This document shows, piece by piece, positions 10,895 to 20,043 of a stretch of 39,331 nucleotides of DNA (its first letter is position 1; each line of letters opens with the position of its first letter). The translations under genes and the position numbers were made by a program. The notes beneath the pieces are model-generated. The model was not told where the DNA came from, made no database searches, and worked only from the letters and a program-made list of their open reading frames with translations. The DNA is taken from the NCBI GenBank assembly GCA_023258055.1, contig JALRAI010000002.1:1-39331 (forward strand), in the 5' to 3' direction. The stretch is from Flavobacteriaceae bacterium (lineage in GTDB: Bacteria; Bacteroidota; Bacteroidia; Flavobacteriales; Flavobacteriaceae).

Positions 10895-11170
10895 TTATTT
10901 GGTTTTCAGCTTTTGACTCAATTCCATAGAGATTGCAGAACGCTCAAACTTCATTTTACCAGCCCCTGATTCTAAAATACAGGTCTGCTCATCAGTAAGC
11001 TCGAGAACTTTGGCGTGTAATCCACTTTTGGTTACAACTTTATCCCCTTTTTTGAGATCAGCCGCAAACTTTTTTTCTTGCTTAGCACGCTTCATTTGAG
11101 GGCGTATCATAAAAAAATACACCACTAAAAACATCAAAATAAGCGGCATAAAGCCTGAAATACTCTCCAT
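10895..11170 (-). CDS. yajC: Preprotein translocase subunit YajC
   Basis: 'MPLILMFLVVYFFMIRPQMKRAKQEKKFAADLKKGDKVVTKSGLHAKVLEL' is the diagnostic YajC motif. Confidence 0.95.
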   Translation of the reverse strand: MESISGFMPLILMFLVVYFFMIRPQMKRAKQEKKFAADLKKGDKVVTKSGLHAKVLELTDEQTCILESGAGKMKFERSAISMELSQKLKTK

Positions 11171-11193
11171 AATTATCGCAGTTTATTTACAGC

Positions 11194-11670
11194 TTATTGT
11201 ACCTTGATCGGAGAACCTTCGACCGCCCCGTTTTTAGGGTTTACAAAGGCCTTAATGCTGATCATTTCTTTACCTTTTTGAGTATTGGCAGTAATTGTTA
11301 CTGTTTTGCTCACTTGGTTTTTACCGCTACCGTTGAATTTAACCAACATTTCTCCTGATTCACCTGGAGCGATAGGGGTTTTAGGGTACTGAGGAACAGT
11401 ACATCCACAAGAGCTTTTGGCATCCACGATAACCAAATCAGCCTCTCCTGTATTGGTAAATGTGAAAACGTGCTCCTGAGCCTCACCTTGGTTGATGGTT
11501 CCGAAGTCATAAGAAGTCTCTGTAAATGACATTACAGGATATTTGTCTGCTTGGGTGTCACGCTCTGCGGCAGCCGCTACATTATCTGCACTTACTTTGT
11601 CTGCTGCGCTATCTTTACATGAGGTCATACCAAATACCACTAGCGCTGCAAAAAACAATGTCTTTTTCAT
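11194..11670 (-). CDS. DUF1573 domain-containing lipoprotein
   Basis: Lipobox 'GMTSCKDS'; 'FTETSYDFGTINQGEAQEHVFTFTNTGEADLVIVDAKSSCGCTVPQYPKTPIAPGESGEMLVKFNGSGK'. Confidence 0.93.
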   Translation of the reverse strand: MKKTLFFAALVVFGMTSCKDSAADKVSADNVAAAAERDTQADKYPVMSFTETSYDFGTINQGEAQEHVFTFTNTGEADLVIVDAKSSCGCTVPQYPKTPIAPGESGEMLVKFNGSGKNQVSKTVTITANTQKGKEMISIKAFVNPKNGAVEGSPIKVQ

Positions 11671-11744
11671 GATGAAATAGTTTAAAATAGATTAAAATTG
11701 ATTTATTGACTTAAGGGAGGCCAATTTAGGGATTTTTTCGGGTT

Positions 11745-12689
11745 TTATCTCAACCCGCGCTCATTTTTGTTGAGTTGATCGTTGGCCATTAAATCCTTGA
11801 CAATATTGTCTAAAATTCCATTGATAAAGAGACTGCTCTTTGGGGTGGAATATTCCTTGGCGATTTCCAGATACTCGTTTATGGTGACGCGCACGGGTAT
11901 TGAAGGAAAATGTAAAAACTCACAAATACCCATGTGCAGCATCAAAAGATCTAGATCCGCGATTCGTTCCTGATCCCAATTTGGCGTCTTACCCTGAAGT
12001 ACTTTTTGCAACTCATCCTGATGTCTGATGACACTGCGCAGGAGTTTTTGACCAAATTGTTGATCGTCCTGATCCTTAAATACACCTAGAGTAAACAACT
12101 CATTTGAACGATTCGGCGTAATCTTATTCAGAATTTTAACCATCGCGGTGTTAACCCAAGGAAAATCATCAATCCAAGTGAGGCTTTTATCCTCTATATA
12201 ATCGTAAAGCTTTTCATCTTGAGCTAAAATCTCTTTGTAGAATCTCAGGATAAAATCACGATCCTGCTCATAACTCGGCTGCTCTAGGGCCAAATAATCT
12301 TCGTACCAAGGGGTATCCTTTAGTTTGTTGAACAAAATGATCACATACTCATCATCTTGTTGCCAGTTTTTTAATTTTTTATTTTTCGCAAACGCAGCCA
12401 ATACCTCGTGATTTGCGATTAAATCAACGAGCTTGTTATTTATGAAGTTTACACTGGGATTGCGCTCATTATCACTGGCAAAGTACTTTTGTTGGGCGCG
12501 CTGAGCAAACTTTTCAGCATGCTCGCGGACGGCAACAATCATCAGTAAGAGTAAGGCTTGAAGTTCCTGCATTTGTTCTAAACTCTGGGTTAAGAACTTT
12601 TCTTGACCAGATTGATCTTGATCGGCGCTCTGCTGACGGGCATATAGTGTTTGTAATACTTTTACCCGAATGTGTCTTCTGGTCAACAT
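11745..12689 (-). CDS. nusB: Transcription antitermination factor NusB (long Bacteroidetes form)
   Basis: N-terminal 'MLTRRHIRVKVLQTLYA' and C-terminal 'LLMLHMGICEFLHFPSIPVRVTINEYLEIAKEYSTPKSSLFINGILDNI'. Confidence 0.95.
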   Translation of the reverse strand: MLTRRHIRVKVLQTLYARQQSADQDQSGQEKFLTQSLEQMQELQALLLLMIVAVREHAEKFAQRAQQKYFASDNERNPSVNFINNKLVDLIANHEVLAAFAKNKKLKNWQQDDEYVIILFNKLKDTPWYEDYLALEQPSYEQDRDFILRFYKEILAQDEKLYDYIEDKSLTWIDDFPWVNTAMVKILNKITPNRSNELFTLGVFKDQDDQQFGQKLLRSVIRHQDELQKVLQGKTPNWDQERIADLDLLMLHMGICEFLHFPSIPVRVTINEYLEIAKEYSTPKSSLFINGILDNIVKDLMANDQLNKNERGLR

Positions 12690-12752
12690 AACTTTAAAGA
12701 ACTTTGTCTAGTGATTGCAGTAATTGTCGGGCAAATATAAGACTATTGACAA

Positions 12753-13850
12753 TTAATTTCCGTTTTTACGGTCATCTATGCGTTGCTGCGCTACATTAAA
12801 AGCAGCCTGATGTGAGGTAATATCCTGATGATGGGACATTTGCAATATTTCAAGGGTCGTTTCGAAAATATGCTCCGTCTTGCGCATGATGTCCGCACGG
12901 CCATAGTGCTCTAATTCTGCATAAACATTGATAATCCCTCCTGCATTGATCACAAAATCAGGGGCGTAGACAATACCGCGCTCTTTAAGCATGGCGCCAT
13001 GACGCTTTTCATCAGCAAGCTGATTATTGGCCGCACCGGCAATTACTTTGGCCTTTATTTGATTGATGGTCTGATCGTTAATGGTCGCTCCTAAAGCACA
13101 TGGGGCATAAATGTCGACAGGCGCCTCGTACAGATTATCACCTGCATAAATTGTGGCATGATATTTATCCCGAACCACCTCCAGACGTTCTTGATTAATA
13201 TCTGCGATTAAAACTTTGGCCCCTTCATTGGTCAAATGCTCCACTAGGGACTCACCGACATGGCCAATTCCTTGGACTAAAACCGTTTTATCTTCAAGCA
13301 AAGCACTTCCAAAGGCGTGTTGGGCAGCTGCCTTCATCCCCATGAAAACGCCATAGGCCGTAATTGGCGAAGGATTTCCTGCACCGCCTTTTTCTTCAGA
13401 AATGCCCGTCACATAAGGGGTTACACTGCGCACCAAATCCATATCAGCGGTCTCCATACCCACATCCTCGGCAGTGATGTAAGTCCCGCCCAATCGGTGT
13501 ACAAATTCAGCAAACTTCAGCATGAGTTCTGGAGTCTTCTGGGTTTTAGCATCACCGATGATCACAGCCTTTCCTCCTCCGAGATTCAATCCAGTTATTG
13601 CAGATTTATAAGTCATCCCACGAGAAAGGCGCAAAACGTCTGTTAAAGCTTCTGCTTCGCTGGCATAGGACCACATGCGCGTCCCGCCCAAAGCCGGGCC
13701 CAAAACCGTGCTGTGTACACCGATTATTGCCTTTAATCCAGTATCTTTGTCCTGGCAAAAAACGACTTGTTCGTGGTTGTCAAAGGCCGTGTTACCAAAC
13801 ACGGAAAACGCTGCAGACTGCGTTTTTGGGTCGATAGGGGTTGTTGTCAT
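12753..13850 (-). CDS. Glu/Leu/Phe/Val dehydrogenase family, leucine-dehydrogenase-like
   Basis: 'GPALGGTRMWSYASEAEALTDVLRLSRGMTYKSAITGLNLGGGKAVIIGD', 'YITAEDVGMETADMDLV', 'DFVINAGGIINVYAE'. Confidence 0.93.
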   Translation of the reverse strand: MTTTPIDPKTQSAAFSVFGNTAFDNHEQVVFCQDKDTGLKAIIGVHSTVLGPALGGTRMWSYASEAEALTDVLRLSRGMTYKSAITGLNLGGGKAVIIGDAKTQKTPELMLKFAEFVHRLGGTYITAEDVGMETADMDLVRSVTPYVTGISEEKGGAGNPSPITAYGVFMGMKAAAQHAFGSALLEDKTVLVQGIGHVGESLVEHLTNEGAKVLIADINQERLEVVRDKYHATIYAGDNLYEAPVDIYAPCALGATINDQTINQIKAKVIAGAANNQLADEKRHGAMLKERGIVYAPDFVINAGGIINVYAELEHYGRADIMRKTEHIFETTLEILQMSHHQDITSHQAAFNVAQQRIDDRKNGN

Positions 13851-13948
13851 TTATGAATCCGGTAAAAATTCTGGGCAAAAATACCTAAGAACTGACGATT
13901 CTGCAAAGAATTTAATTTTTATTGATAATTTATCAAGTCTAGTCCCGC

Positions 13949-15703
13949 ATGAAAGCACTGCAATACGTTAATAAATTTTTTTACAAATACCGTGGCAGAC
14001 TGATTGTTGGACTCCTGATAACAGCCATTGCTACAATATTCCGCATTGTAGTTCCGGCCAAAATCGGAGATTCAGTCGATAGCATCAAAGCCTATATCAA
14101 TGGCACTGTAGATTACTCTGAGCTCACCCAGCTTTTGGCCTGGGACATCGGTATGATTATGGGTGCTGCCTTACTTTCTGGTTTTTTTACTTTTTTAATG
14201 CGGCAAACCATAATTGTGGTGTCCCGCAATATAGAATACGATCTGAAAAATGAGATTTTCGCTCAGTATCAAAGGCTGTCCCTGAGCTTTTACAAAAAAA
14301 ACAGAACTGGTGACCTGATGAACCGAATCAGTGAGGATGTCGGAAAGGTGCGTATGTACGCTGGGCCTGCACTGATGTATAGTACCACTACGATGACCCT
14401 TTTTATTGTTGCCATTAGCTATATGTTTTATACCGCTCCTACCCTAACACTTTACGCCATTGCCCCTTTGCCCTTGCTCTCTGTGGGTATCTATAAATTG
14501 AGTATTGCCATTCACAAGCGCAGTACGGTGGTTCAAAAATATCTATCGGAACTGACCACCTTTACTCAAGAGCGTTTTAGCGGAATTTCTGTGATCAAAG
14601 CCTACAGCCTCGAGGACCGGACTCAGGGAGAGTTTGAGATTTTGGCCAACACCAGCAAGGAAAAAAATATTGATCTCACAAAAGTTCAAGCCTTGTTTTT
14701 CCCTCTAATGATACTGCTCATCGGTTTGAGCAATGTTTTAGTGGTCTATATCGGCGGCAAACAATACATCGATGGTCTTATTGATTTTGGGACCATAGTG
14801 GAATTCCTGATTTATGTCAATATGCTGACCTGGCCTGTGGCTATTGTAGGCTGGGTCTCCTCAATGGTGCAACAAGCCGAAGCCTCACAAAAACGCATCA
14901 ACGAATTTTTAAATCAAAATCCCGAAATCGTCAATCAGAGTGAAGAACATCGCCAAGTTCATGGCGCAATAGTTTTTGATCGGGTAAGTTTTACCTATGC
15001 CGATACGGGTATTAAAGCCCTGGATGAAGTTTCATTTACGGTGGATCCCGGTGAAACTCTGGCCATTATTGGGCATACTGGCTCGGGCAAATCGACAATT
15101 CTTGAGCTGATCGCGCGTCTGTACGATCTGGAGCAGGGTCAATATTTACTGGATAAGGTTCGCGCACAAGAGCATCATTTGGCTGATCTGCGTGGCGCCA
15201 TTGGTTATGTCCCACAAGATGCTTTTTTATTTAGCGAAAGTATTGCGGAAAATATTCGTTTCGGCGCCAAAGATGCTACCCTTGAGCAAATACAACAAGC
15301 CGCCAAAACAGCTTTTGTACACCACAATATCGAAGGATTTGACAAAGGTTATGACACCATTTTAGGCGAACGTGGCATTACCCTTAGTGGCGGTCAAAAG
15401 CAGCGCGTGTCCATCGCTCGCGCCTTGATAAAGAACCCAAAAATATTATTATTGGACGATTGTCTCAGTGCCGTCGATACAGAAACTGAGGAAGCTATTT
15501 TGAATAATTTATCTAAGATCAAAGAGAAAAAAACTACAGTCATTGTGAGTCATCGCGTTTCAACAGTTAAAAACGCAACAAAGATTTTAGTGCTGGATAA
15601 AGGGCGCATAATTCAGCAAGGCACTCATAATGAGTTAATAAAAGAAAAAGGGTACTATAAGGAGCTCTATGAGAAGCAACTCATCGAAAAAGAATTATCT
15701 TAA
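13949..15703 (+). CDS. ABC transporter, fused permease and ATPase (MsbA/MDR exporter-like)
   Basis: N-terminal ABC membrane region. Walker A 'IIGHTGSGKST', Q-loop 'GYVPQDAFLFS', signature 'LSGGQKQRVSIARAL', Walker B 'ILLLDDCLSAVD', H-loop 'IVSHR'. Confidence 0.96.
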   Translation: MKALQYVNKFFYKYRGRLIVGLLITAIATIFRIVVPAKIGDSVDSIKAYINGTVDYSELTQLLAWDIGMIMGAALLSGFFTFLMRQTIIVVSRNIEYDLKNEIFAQYQRLSLSFYKKNRTGDLMNRISEDVGKVRMYAGPALMYSTTTMTLFIVAISYMFYTAPTLTLYAIAPLPLLSVGIYKLSIAIHKRSTVVQKYLSELTTFTQERFSGISVIKAYSLEDRTQGEFEILANTSKEKNIDLTKVQALFFPLMILLIGLSNVLVVYIGGKQYIDGLIDFGTIVEFLIYVNMLTWPVAIVGWVSSMVQQAEASQKRINEFLNQNPEIVNQSEEHRQVHGAIVFDRVSFTYADTGIKALDEVSFTVDPGETLAIIGHTGSGKSTILELIARLYDLEQGQYLLDKVRAQEHHLADLRGAIGYVPQDAFLFSESIAENIRFGAKDATLEQIQQAAKTAFVHHNIEGFDKGYDTILGERGITLSGGQKQRVSIARALIKNPKILLLDDCLSAVDTETEEAILNNLSKIKEKKTTVIVSHRVSTVKNATKILVLDKGRIIQQGTHNELIKEKGYYKELYEKQLIEKELS

Positions 15704-15769
15704 AATTTTTGAAGATTTGGTTTTTTTTTAGATTTTTGAGTGACAACCATACCTTATAATACCAATAAA

Positions 15770-16141
15770 ATGAACCAGCAGCTCTCTTCAAATAAAGAGG
15801 AAATTTATTCAAAAGTAATGCGTGCGGGGCGGCGCACCTATTTTTTTGACGTCCGTGAAACCAAAGCAGGAGACTATTATCTCACCATTACAGAGAGTAA
15901 GAAATTCACGAACGACGATGGGTCTTTTCATTACAAAAAACACAAAATTTATCTCTACAAAGAGGATTTTGTAGAATTCAAAGAACACCTGGTCGATATG
16001 ATTGATTATGTCATCGATGCCAAAGGTGATGAAGTCATCAGCGAGCGTCATCAAAAAGATTATAAATCAGAAGATTATCAGGAGCAAGAGCACAACGGGT
16101 CAAGTGCCTCTTTTACTGATGTCAATTTTGACGACATATAG
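15770..16141 (+). CDS. DUF3276 / PUR-family protein
   Basis: 'EEIYSKVMRAGRRTYFFDVRETKAGDYYLTITESKKFTNDDGSFHYKKHKIYLYKEDFVEFKEHL' is typical of DUF3276. ATG 15770 preferred over GTG 15740. Confidence 0.9.
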   Translation: MNQQLSSNKEEIYSKVMRAGRRTYFFDVRETKAGDYYLTITESKKFTNDDGSFHYKKHKIYLYKEDFVEFKEHLVDMIDYVIDAKGDEVISERHQKDYKSEDYQEQEHNGSSASFTDVNFDDI

Positions 16142-16170
16142 CCTTGAAATAATACTGGATATTCATAGAT

Positions 16171-16198
16171 AAACCGCCCTATTTGAGGCGGTTTTTTT
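16171..16198 (+). terminator. Intrinsic terminator after the DUF3276 gene
   Basis: AAACCGCC-CTATTTGA-GGCGGTTT plus T-run (7 Ts at 16192-16198). Confidence 0.88.
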
Positions 16199-16227
16199 AT
16201 CTTTAGTAAGTTGAAAAAAACCGCCTT

Positions 16228-18735
16228 ATGACAAAATATCTGTTTTTTAGTCTCTTTTTAGTTTTCGGGGTTTTGACCCATGCGCAAGAAGTGGAATTAT
16301 CCTACTATTTGCCGGCAAACATTAATTACAATCCAGATATTCCCACACCTGAGCAGGTAATCGGTCATCAAGTCGGCAGCTGGCACGTTACCCATGATCG
16401 TCTGTCGCGTTATATGGAGGTTTTAGCTCAGGTAAGCCCGCGAATGAGTATTGAAAAACGCTCAGAAACCTATGAAGGCAGACCCCTTTGGCTACTTACC
16501 GTTACTGCGCCTGAAAACCAGAGTCGACTCGCACAAATAAAAGCGGATCGAGAAAGGCTCCTAGAAGGAAAAAGTAATCAAACAGATATCGAGCGGCTCC
16601 CCATAGTGTTGTATCAGGGGTTTTCCATACACGGTAATGAGCCCAGTGGAAGCAACGCCGCCTTACTTTATGCCTATTATCTAGCCGCAGCACAGGGCCC
16701 TGAAATAGAAAACGCCCTGGCCAATAGTGTCATCCTGCTCGATCCATCGTTTAACCCGGATGGCCTGCAACGCTTTTCCACATGGGCTAATATGCACAAA
16801 AGTCAAAACATTAATCCCGATCCTAACGATCGAGAATACAGTGAGGTTTGGCCTGGTGGTCGCACGAACCACTATTGGTTTGACCTCAACAGAGATTGGT
16901 TACCCAGTCAACTTCCGGAGAGCCAAGCCAGAATTAAAACCTTTCATCAGTGGCACCCTAATGTGCTGACCGACCATCATGAAATGGGCACGAACTCGAC
17001 CCTCTTTTTTCAACCTGGCATACCGACCCGAACCCATCCACTAACCCCAAAATTAAATCAAGAATTGACCCGTGCTATTGGCAAATATCATGCTGGAGCC
17101 CTGGATAAAATCGGGAGTTTGTATTATTCAGAAGAAGATTACGACGATTTTTATTACGGTAAAGGCTCGACTTTTCCCGACATTCATGGCGGTATTGGAA
17201 TTTTATTTGAGCAAGCCTCTTCTCGAGGGCACGCTCAAGAGAGTGACAACGGGATACTTACATTTCCTTTTACTATAAGAAACCAATTTACAGCAGCCTT
17301 ATCGACACTGCAGGCCGGTATCGCATTGAAAAGTGATTTAATTACCTATCAGCGTGATTTTTACCGTGATCTTCGCCAAAACAAAGGCAGTGACCAAGTG
17401 TATTTAGTACAAGACGCCTTTGATTCTGCCAAAATGAAAGCTTTTGTGGCGCTTTTAGAACGACAAAAAATAGACGCATTCCGACTCAAAGAAGCTCTTC
17501 GCGTTGAGGGCCAAAGTTATTTACCGCAATACACTGTGGCCATCCCAAAAGATCAAAAACAGAGTAGCCTGATCGAGGCGATGTTTGAACGCAGAACAAA
17601 GTTTCAAGACAGTCTTTTTTACGACATCAGTGCTTGGAGTCTCCCCCTAGCCTTTAATTTGGATCACGCCAGTGCGCGCGTTAAAGAATTAGGTCCAAAA
17701 ATAACCTCATCAGACTTCTCTCATAGCGCCAAACCTTTAAATAAAAGTTATGCCTATGTACTAGAGTGGGAAGATTATCTCAGTCCTAAAGCTTTGAACT
17801 ATTTATTAGAAAAGGATGTTCGGGTAAAAGTGGCCATGCGACCATTTGGTCTGGGTAATCAAACTTTTGACTACGGTAGCCTTTTAATCCCCGCAACTAA
17901 CCAGAATAAAACGCCGGACGAAATTTTCGAGCTCATGCAAAAATTAAATGAGCGGCATAAAATACACGGCCTTTCAACTGGGGCAACACGTGGAATGAAT
18001 TTGGGCAGTTCTGATTTTAAGACCTTAAAACCACAAAAAATCGCTTTACTGGTAGGCCCTGGTATTAACCCCTACGACGCCGGTGAAATTTGGCACCTCT
18101 TGGACACCCGCTACGACATCAGAGTGACCAAACTCGATGTATCAGAATTAGGGCGTAAAGATTTAAGTCGATATACCAGTATTATCATGCCTGCGACCTG
18201 GGGACGTGGCCCAGAGGGCACTGCGGCCAAAGCTATAAAGTCATGGATAGAGCAAGGAGGACATTTAATCGGTTTTAGGTCTTCAGCCTATTGGATTAAC
18301 AATAATGAACTTTTAGATCTCAAACTATTGAATGCCGAAAAAACAGGACAGCAGGCCACTTTCGAACAGCAGGAACGCTACCGCGGCGCGCAAGTAATCG
18401 GTGGGGCTATTTTTCAGGCGTCTGTAGATCGCTCTCATCCCATTAACTTTGGTTATAAAAAAAGTAGCTTACCGCTGTTTCGCAATACAACTATCTTTTT
18501 GGCGCCCGAGACTAGCGCCGCGGACAATCCTATTTTATACACCAAAAATCCACTCCTCTCTGGGTACATATCTCAGGAGAACCTTGATGTATTATCCGGG
18601 AGTAGTGCTTTTAAAACAGCCCGAAAAGGCCGTGGTAGAGTCAGTTATTTTACCGATAACACAAACTTTAGAGCTTTTTGGTACGGCACCAATAAACTCA
18701 TGATGAACGCCCTGTTTTTTGGCGACCAAATGTAA
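16228..18735 (+). CDS. M14 family zinc metallopeptidase (carboxypeptidase) with a C-terminal class-I glutamine-amidotransferase-like region
   Basis: Signal peptide; 'SIHGNEPSGSNAALLYAYYLAA', 'LDPSFNPDGLQRF', 'WFDLNRDWLPSQLPESQ', 'LTDHHEMGTNSTLFFQPG'. C-terminal 'KIALLVGPGINPYDAGEIWHLLDTRYDIRVTKLD...YTSIIMPATWG...IKSWIEQGGHLIGFRSS'. Confidence 0.9.
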   Translation: MTKYLFFSLFLVFGVLTHAQEVELSYYLPANINYNPDIPTPEQVIGHQVGSWHVTHDRLSRYMEVLAQVSPRMSIEKRSETYEGRPLWLLTVTAPENQSRLAQIKADRERLLEGKSNQTDIERLPIVLYQGFSIHGNEPSGSNAALLYAYYLAAAQGPEIENALANSVILLDPSFNPDGLQRFSTWANMHKSQNINPDPNDREYSEVWPGGRTNHYWFDLNRDWLPSQLPESQARIKTFHQWHPNVLTDHHEMGTNSTLFFQPGIPTRTHPLTPKLNQELTRAIGKYHAGALDKIGSLYYSEEDYDDFYYGKGSTFPDIHGGIGILFEQASSRGHAQESDNGILTFPFTIRNQFTAALSTLQAGIALKSDLITYQRDFYRDLRQNKGSDQVYLVQDAFDSAKMKAFVALLERQKIDAFRLKEALRVEGQSYLPQYTVAIPKDQKQSSLIEAMFERRTKFQDSLFYDISAWSLPLAFNLDHASARVKELGPKITSSDFSHSAKPLNKSYAYVLEWEDYLSPKALNYLLEKDVRVKVAMRPFGLGNQTFDYGSLLIPATNQNKTPDEIFELMQKLNERHKIHGLSTGATRGMNLGSSDFKTLKPQKIALLVGPGINPYDAGEIWHLLDTRYDIRVTKLDVSELGRKDLSRYTSIIMPATWGRGPEGTAAKAIKSWIEQGGHLIGFRSSAYWINNNELLDLKLLNAEKTGQQATFEQQERYRGAQVIGGAIFQASVDRSHPINFGYKKSSLPLFRNTTIFLAPETSAADNPILYTKNPLLSGYISQENLDVLSGSSAFKTARKGRGRVSYFTDNTNFRAFWYGTNKLMMNALFFGDQM

Positions 18736-18757
18736 GTTTGACAATAGTTTGGTGGTT

Positions 18758-19690
18758 TTATCCGACTTTGACCAATTCAACGTCAAAGATCAGTGTAGCA
18801 TTTGGGGGAATTACCCCTCCAGCACCGCGCGCACCATATCCTAAATGACTTGGGATCACAAATCGGGCTTTGTCGCCTACTTTAAGCAGCAGAATGCCTT
18901 CATCCCAGCCCGGGATTACATTGCCTTGCCCTACAGGAAACGAAATTGGATTACCACGTTTAAAACTGTTGTCAAATTCTTTGCCATCGGCAAACATACC
19001 TTTATAATGAACCGAAACATTTTGGCCAGCAGTGGGTTGGACACCATCTCCTTTTTGAATAATTTGATAGCGCAAACCGCTTTCTGTCTGAGTGAATCCT
19101 TCGGACAAGCTCTGTAATAGATCTTGCTCAGCGCGTTTTGCGGCAGCCTCACGCTCTGCCTTAGCCCCGTTAAACTGACGAAATGCCTCTACAGCATTCC
19201 AGTTTTCAGCCTCCGCACCCACACGAATAATTTCTAGGCGCTCCAGCACATCGTTTTGGGCAATTTTATCAACGACCTCTTGACCTTCTACCACTCGGCC
19301 AAAGACCGTGTGCTTGTTATCTAACCAAGGCGTGGCGACATGGGTAATAAAAAACTGACTTCCATTAGTACCTGGTCCTGCATTTGCCATGGATAATACA
19401 CCTGGGCCGTCGTGTTTTAGTTCTGGGTGAAATTCATCGTCGAATTGATAGCCAGGGCCTCCAGCGCCCGTACCTTGAGGATCCCCCCCTTGAATCATGA
19501 AGTCAGCGATTACGCGATGAAAGTTTAACCCATCGTAATAAGGTGTTCCTTGCTTTTTGGCTTGATTCTCGAGCTGTCCTTCTGCCAAGGCGACAAAATT
19601 ACCTACTGTACCTGGGGTTTTGTCGTGGGTTAACAGTACATCTATATTGCCTTTGCTGGTGTGAAAACGAGCGTATATTCCATTATCCAT
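18758..19690 (-). CDS. Peptidylprolyl isomerase, cyclophilin-FKBP fusion (dual immunophilin)
   Basis: Cyclophilin domain '[37 protein letters not shown]...[31 protein letters not shown]', then FKBP domain '[83 protein letters not shown]'. The ORF-track start (19765) lies upstream of the likely promoter; ATG 19690 (MDNGIYARF) preferred. Confidence 0.95.
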   Translation of the reverse strand: MDNGIYARFHTSKGNIDVLLTHDKTPGTVGNFVALAEGQLENQAKKQGTPYYDGLNFHRVIADFMIQGGDPQGTGAGGPGYQFDDEFHPELKHDGPGVLSMANAGPGTNGSQFFITHVATPWLDNKHTVFGRVVEGQEVVDKIAQNDVLERLEIIRVGAEAENWNAVEAFRQFNGAKAEREAAAKRAEQDLLQSLSEGFTQTESGLRYQIIQKGDGVQPTAGQNVSVHYKGMFADGKEFDNSFKRGNPISFPVGQGNVIPGWDEGILLLKVGDKARFVIPSHLGYGARGAGGVIPPNATLIFDVELVKVG

Positions 19691-19713
19691 GTCTACAATT
19701 ATTAGTGAGCGGG

Positions 19714-19745
19714 CAAAGGTAGTATATGCCTGAGGGATATACAAA
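19714..19745 (-). promoter_or_regulatory. Bacteroidetes-type promoter for the cyclophilin-FKBP gene
   Basis: Minus strand TTTG (19745-19742)-N20-TACCTTTG (19721-19714), matching TTTG-N19-21-TAnnTTTG, 24 nt upstream of ATG 19690. Confidence 0.75.
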
Positions 19746-19775
19746 GAAAAAAGGGAGCCGACCAAGACTCCCTTT
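19746..19775 (-). terminator. Minus-strand intrinsic terminator with no upstream minus-strand CDS (orphan)
   Basis: Minus strand: AAAGGGAG-TCTTGGTCGG-CTCCCTTT-TTTC; 8-bp stem (19750-19757 with 19768-19775) and T-run. Confidence 0.75.
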
Positions 19776-20043
19776 CACAACTAACGACCAAAAATTAAAA
19801 TCTAAATTACCGATTTTAATATTTTTCAATGCCTGACAGTCAAACGACAGTACATTGTTGTATTATTAACTACAGTTCAAAGATGCGTCAAAAACCCCTG
19901 ACAGGCTCCTCAATTTTTGACCAGTTTATATTTATTTTTAACCTGTTGATTTCAATCATTGACGCAAATAGTTAAAATAACATATAAATTGGTTAAATTT
20001 ATCCACACCTTGCCATTGTTGGCTTTGGTACTTTTATAGAGCT

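Noticed and set aside
6947-13850. HMG-CoA lyase and leucine-dehydrogenase-like genes as a leucine-catabolism island
   Set aside because: About 5 kb apart, separated by unrelated housekeeping genes (pyrD, pepT, yajC, nusB) in different transcription units. No clustering evidence.
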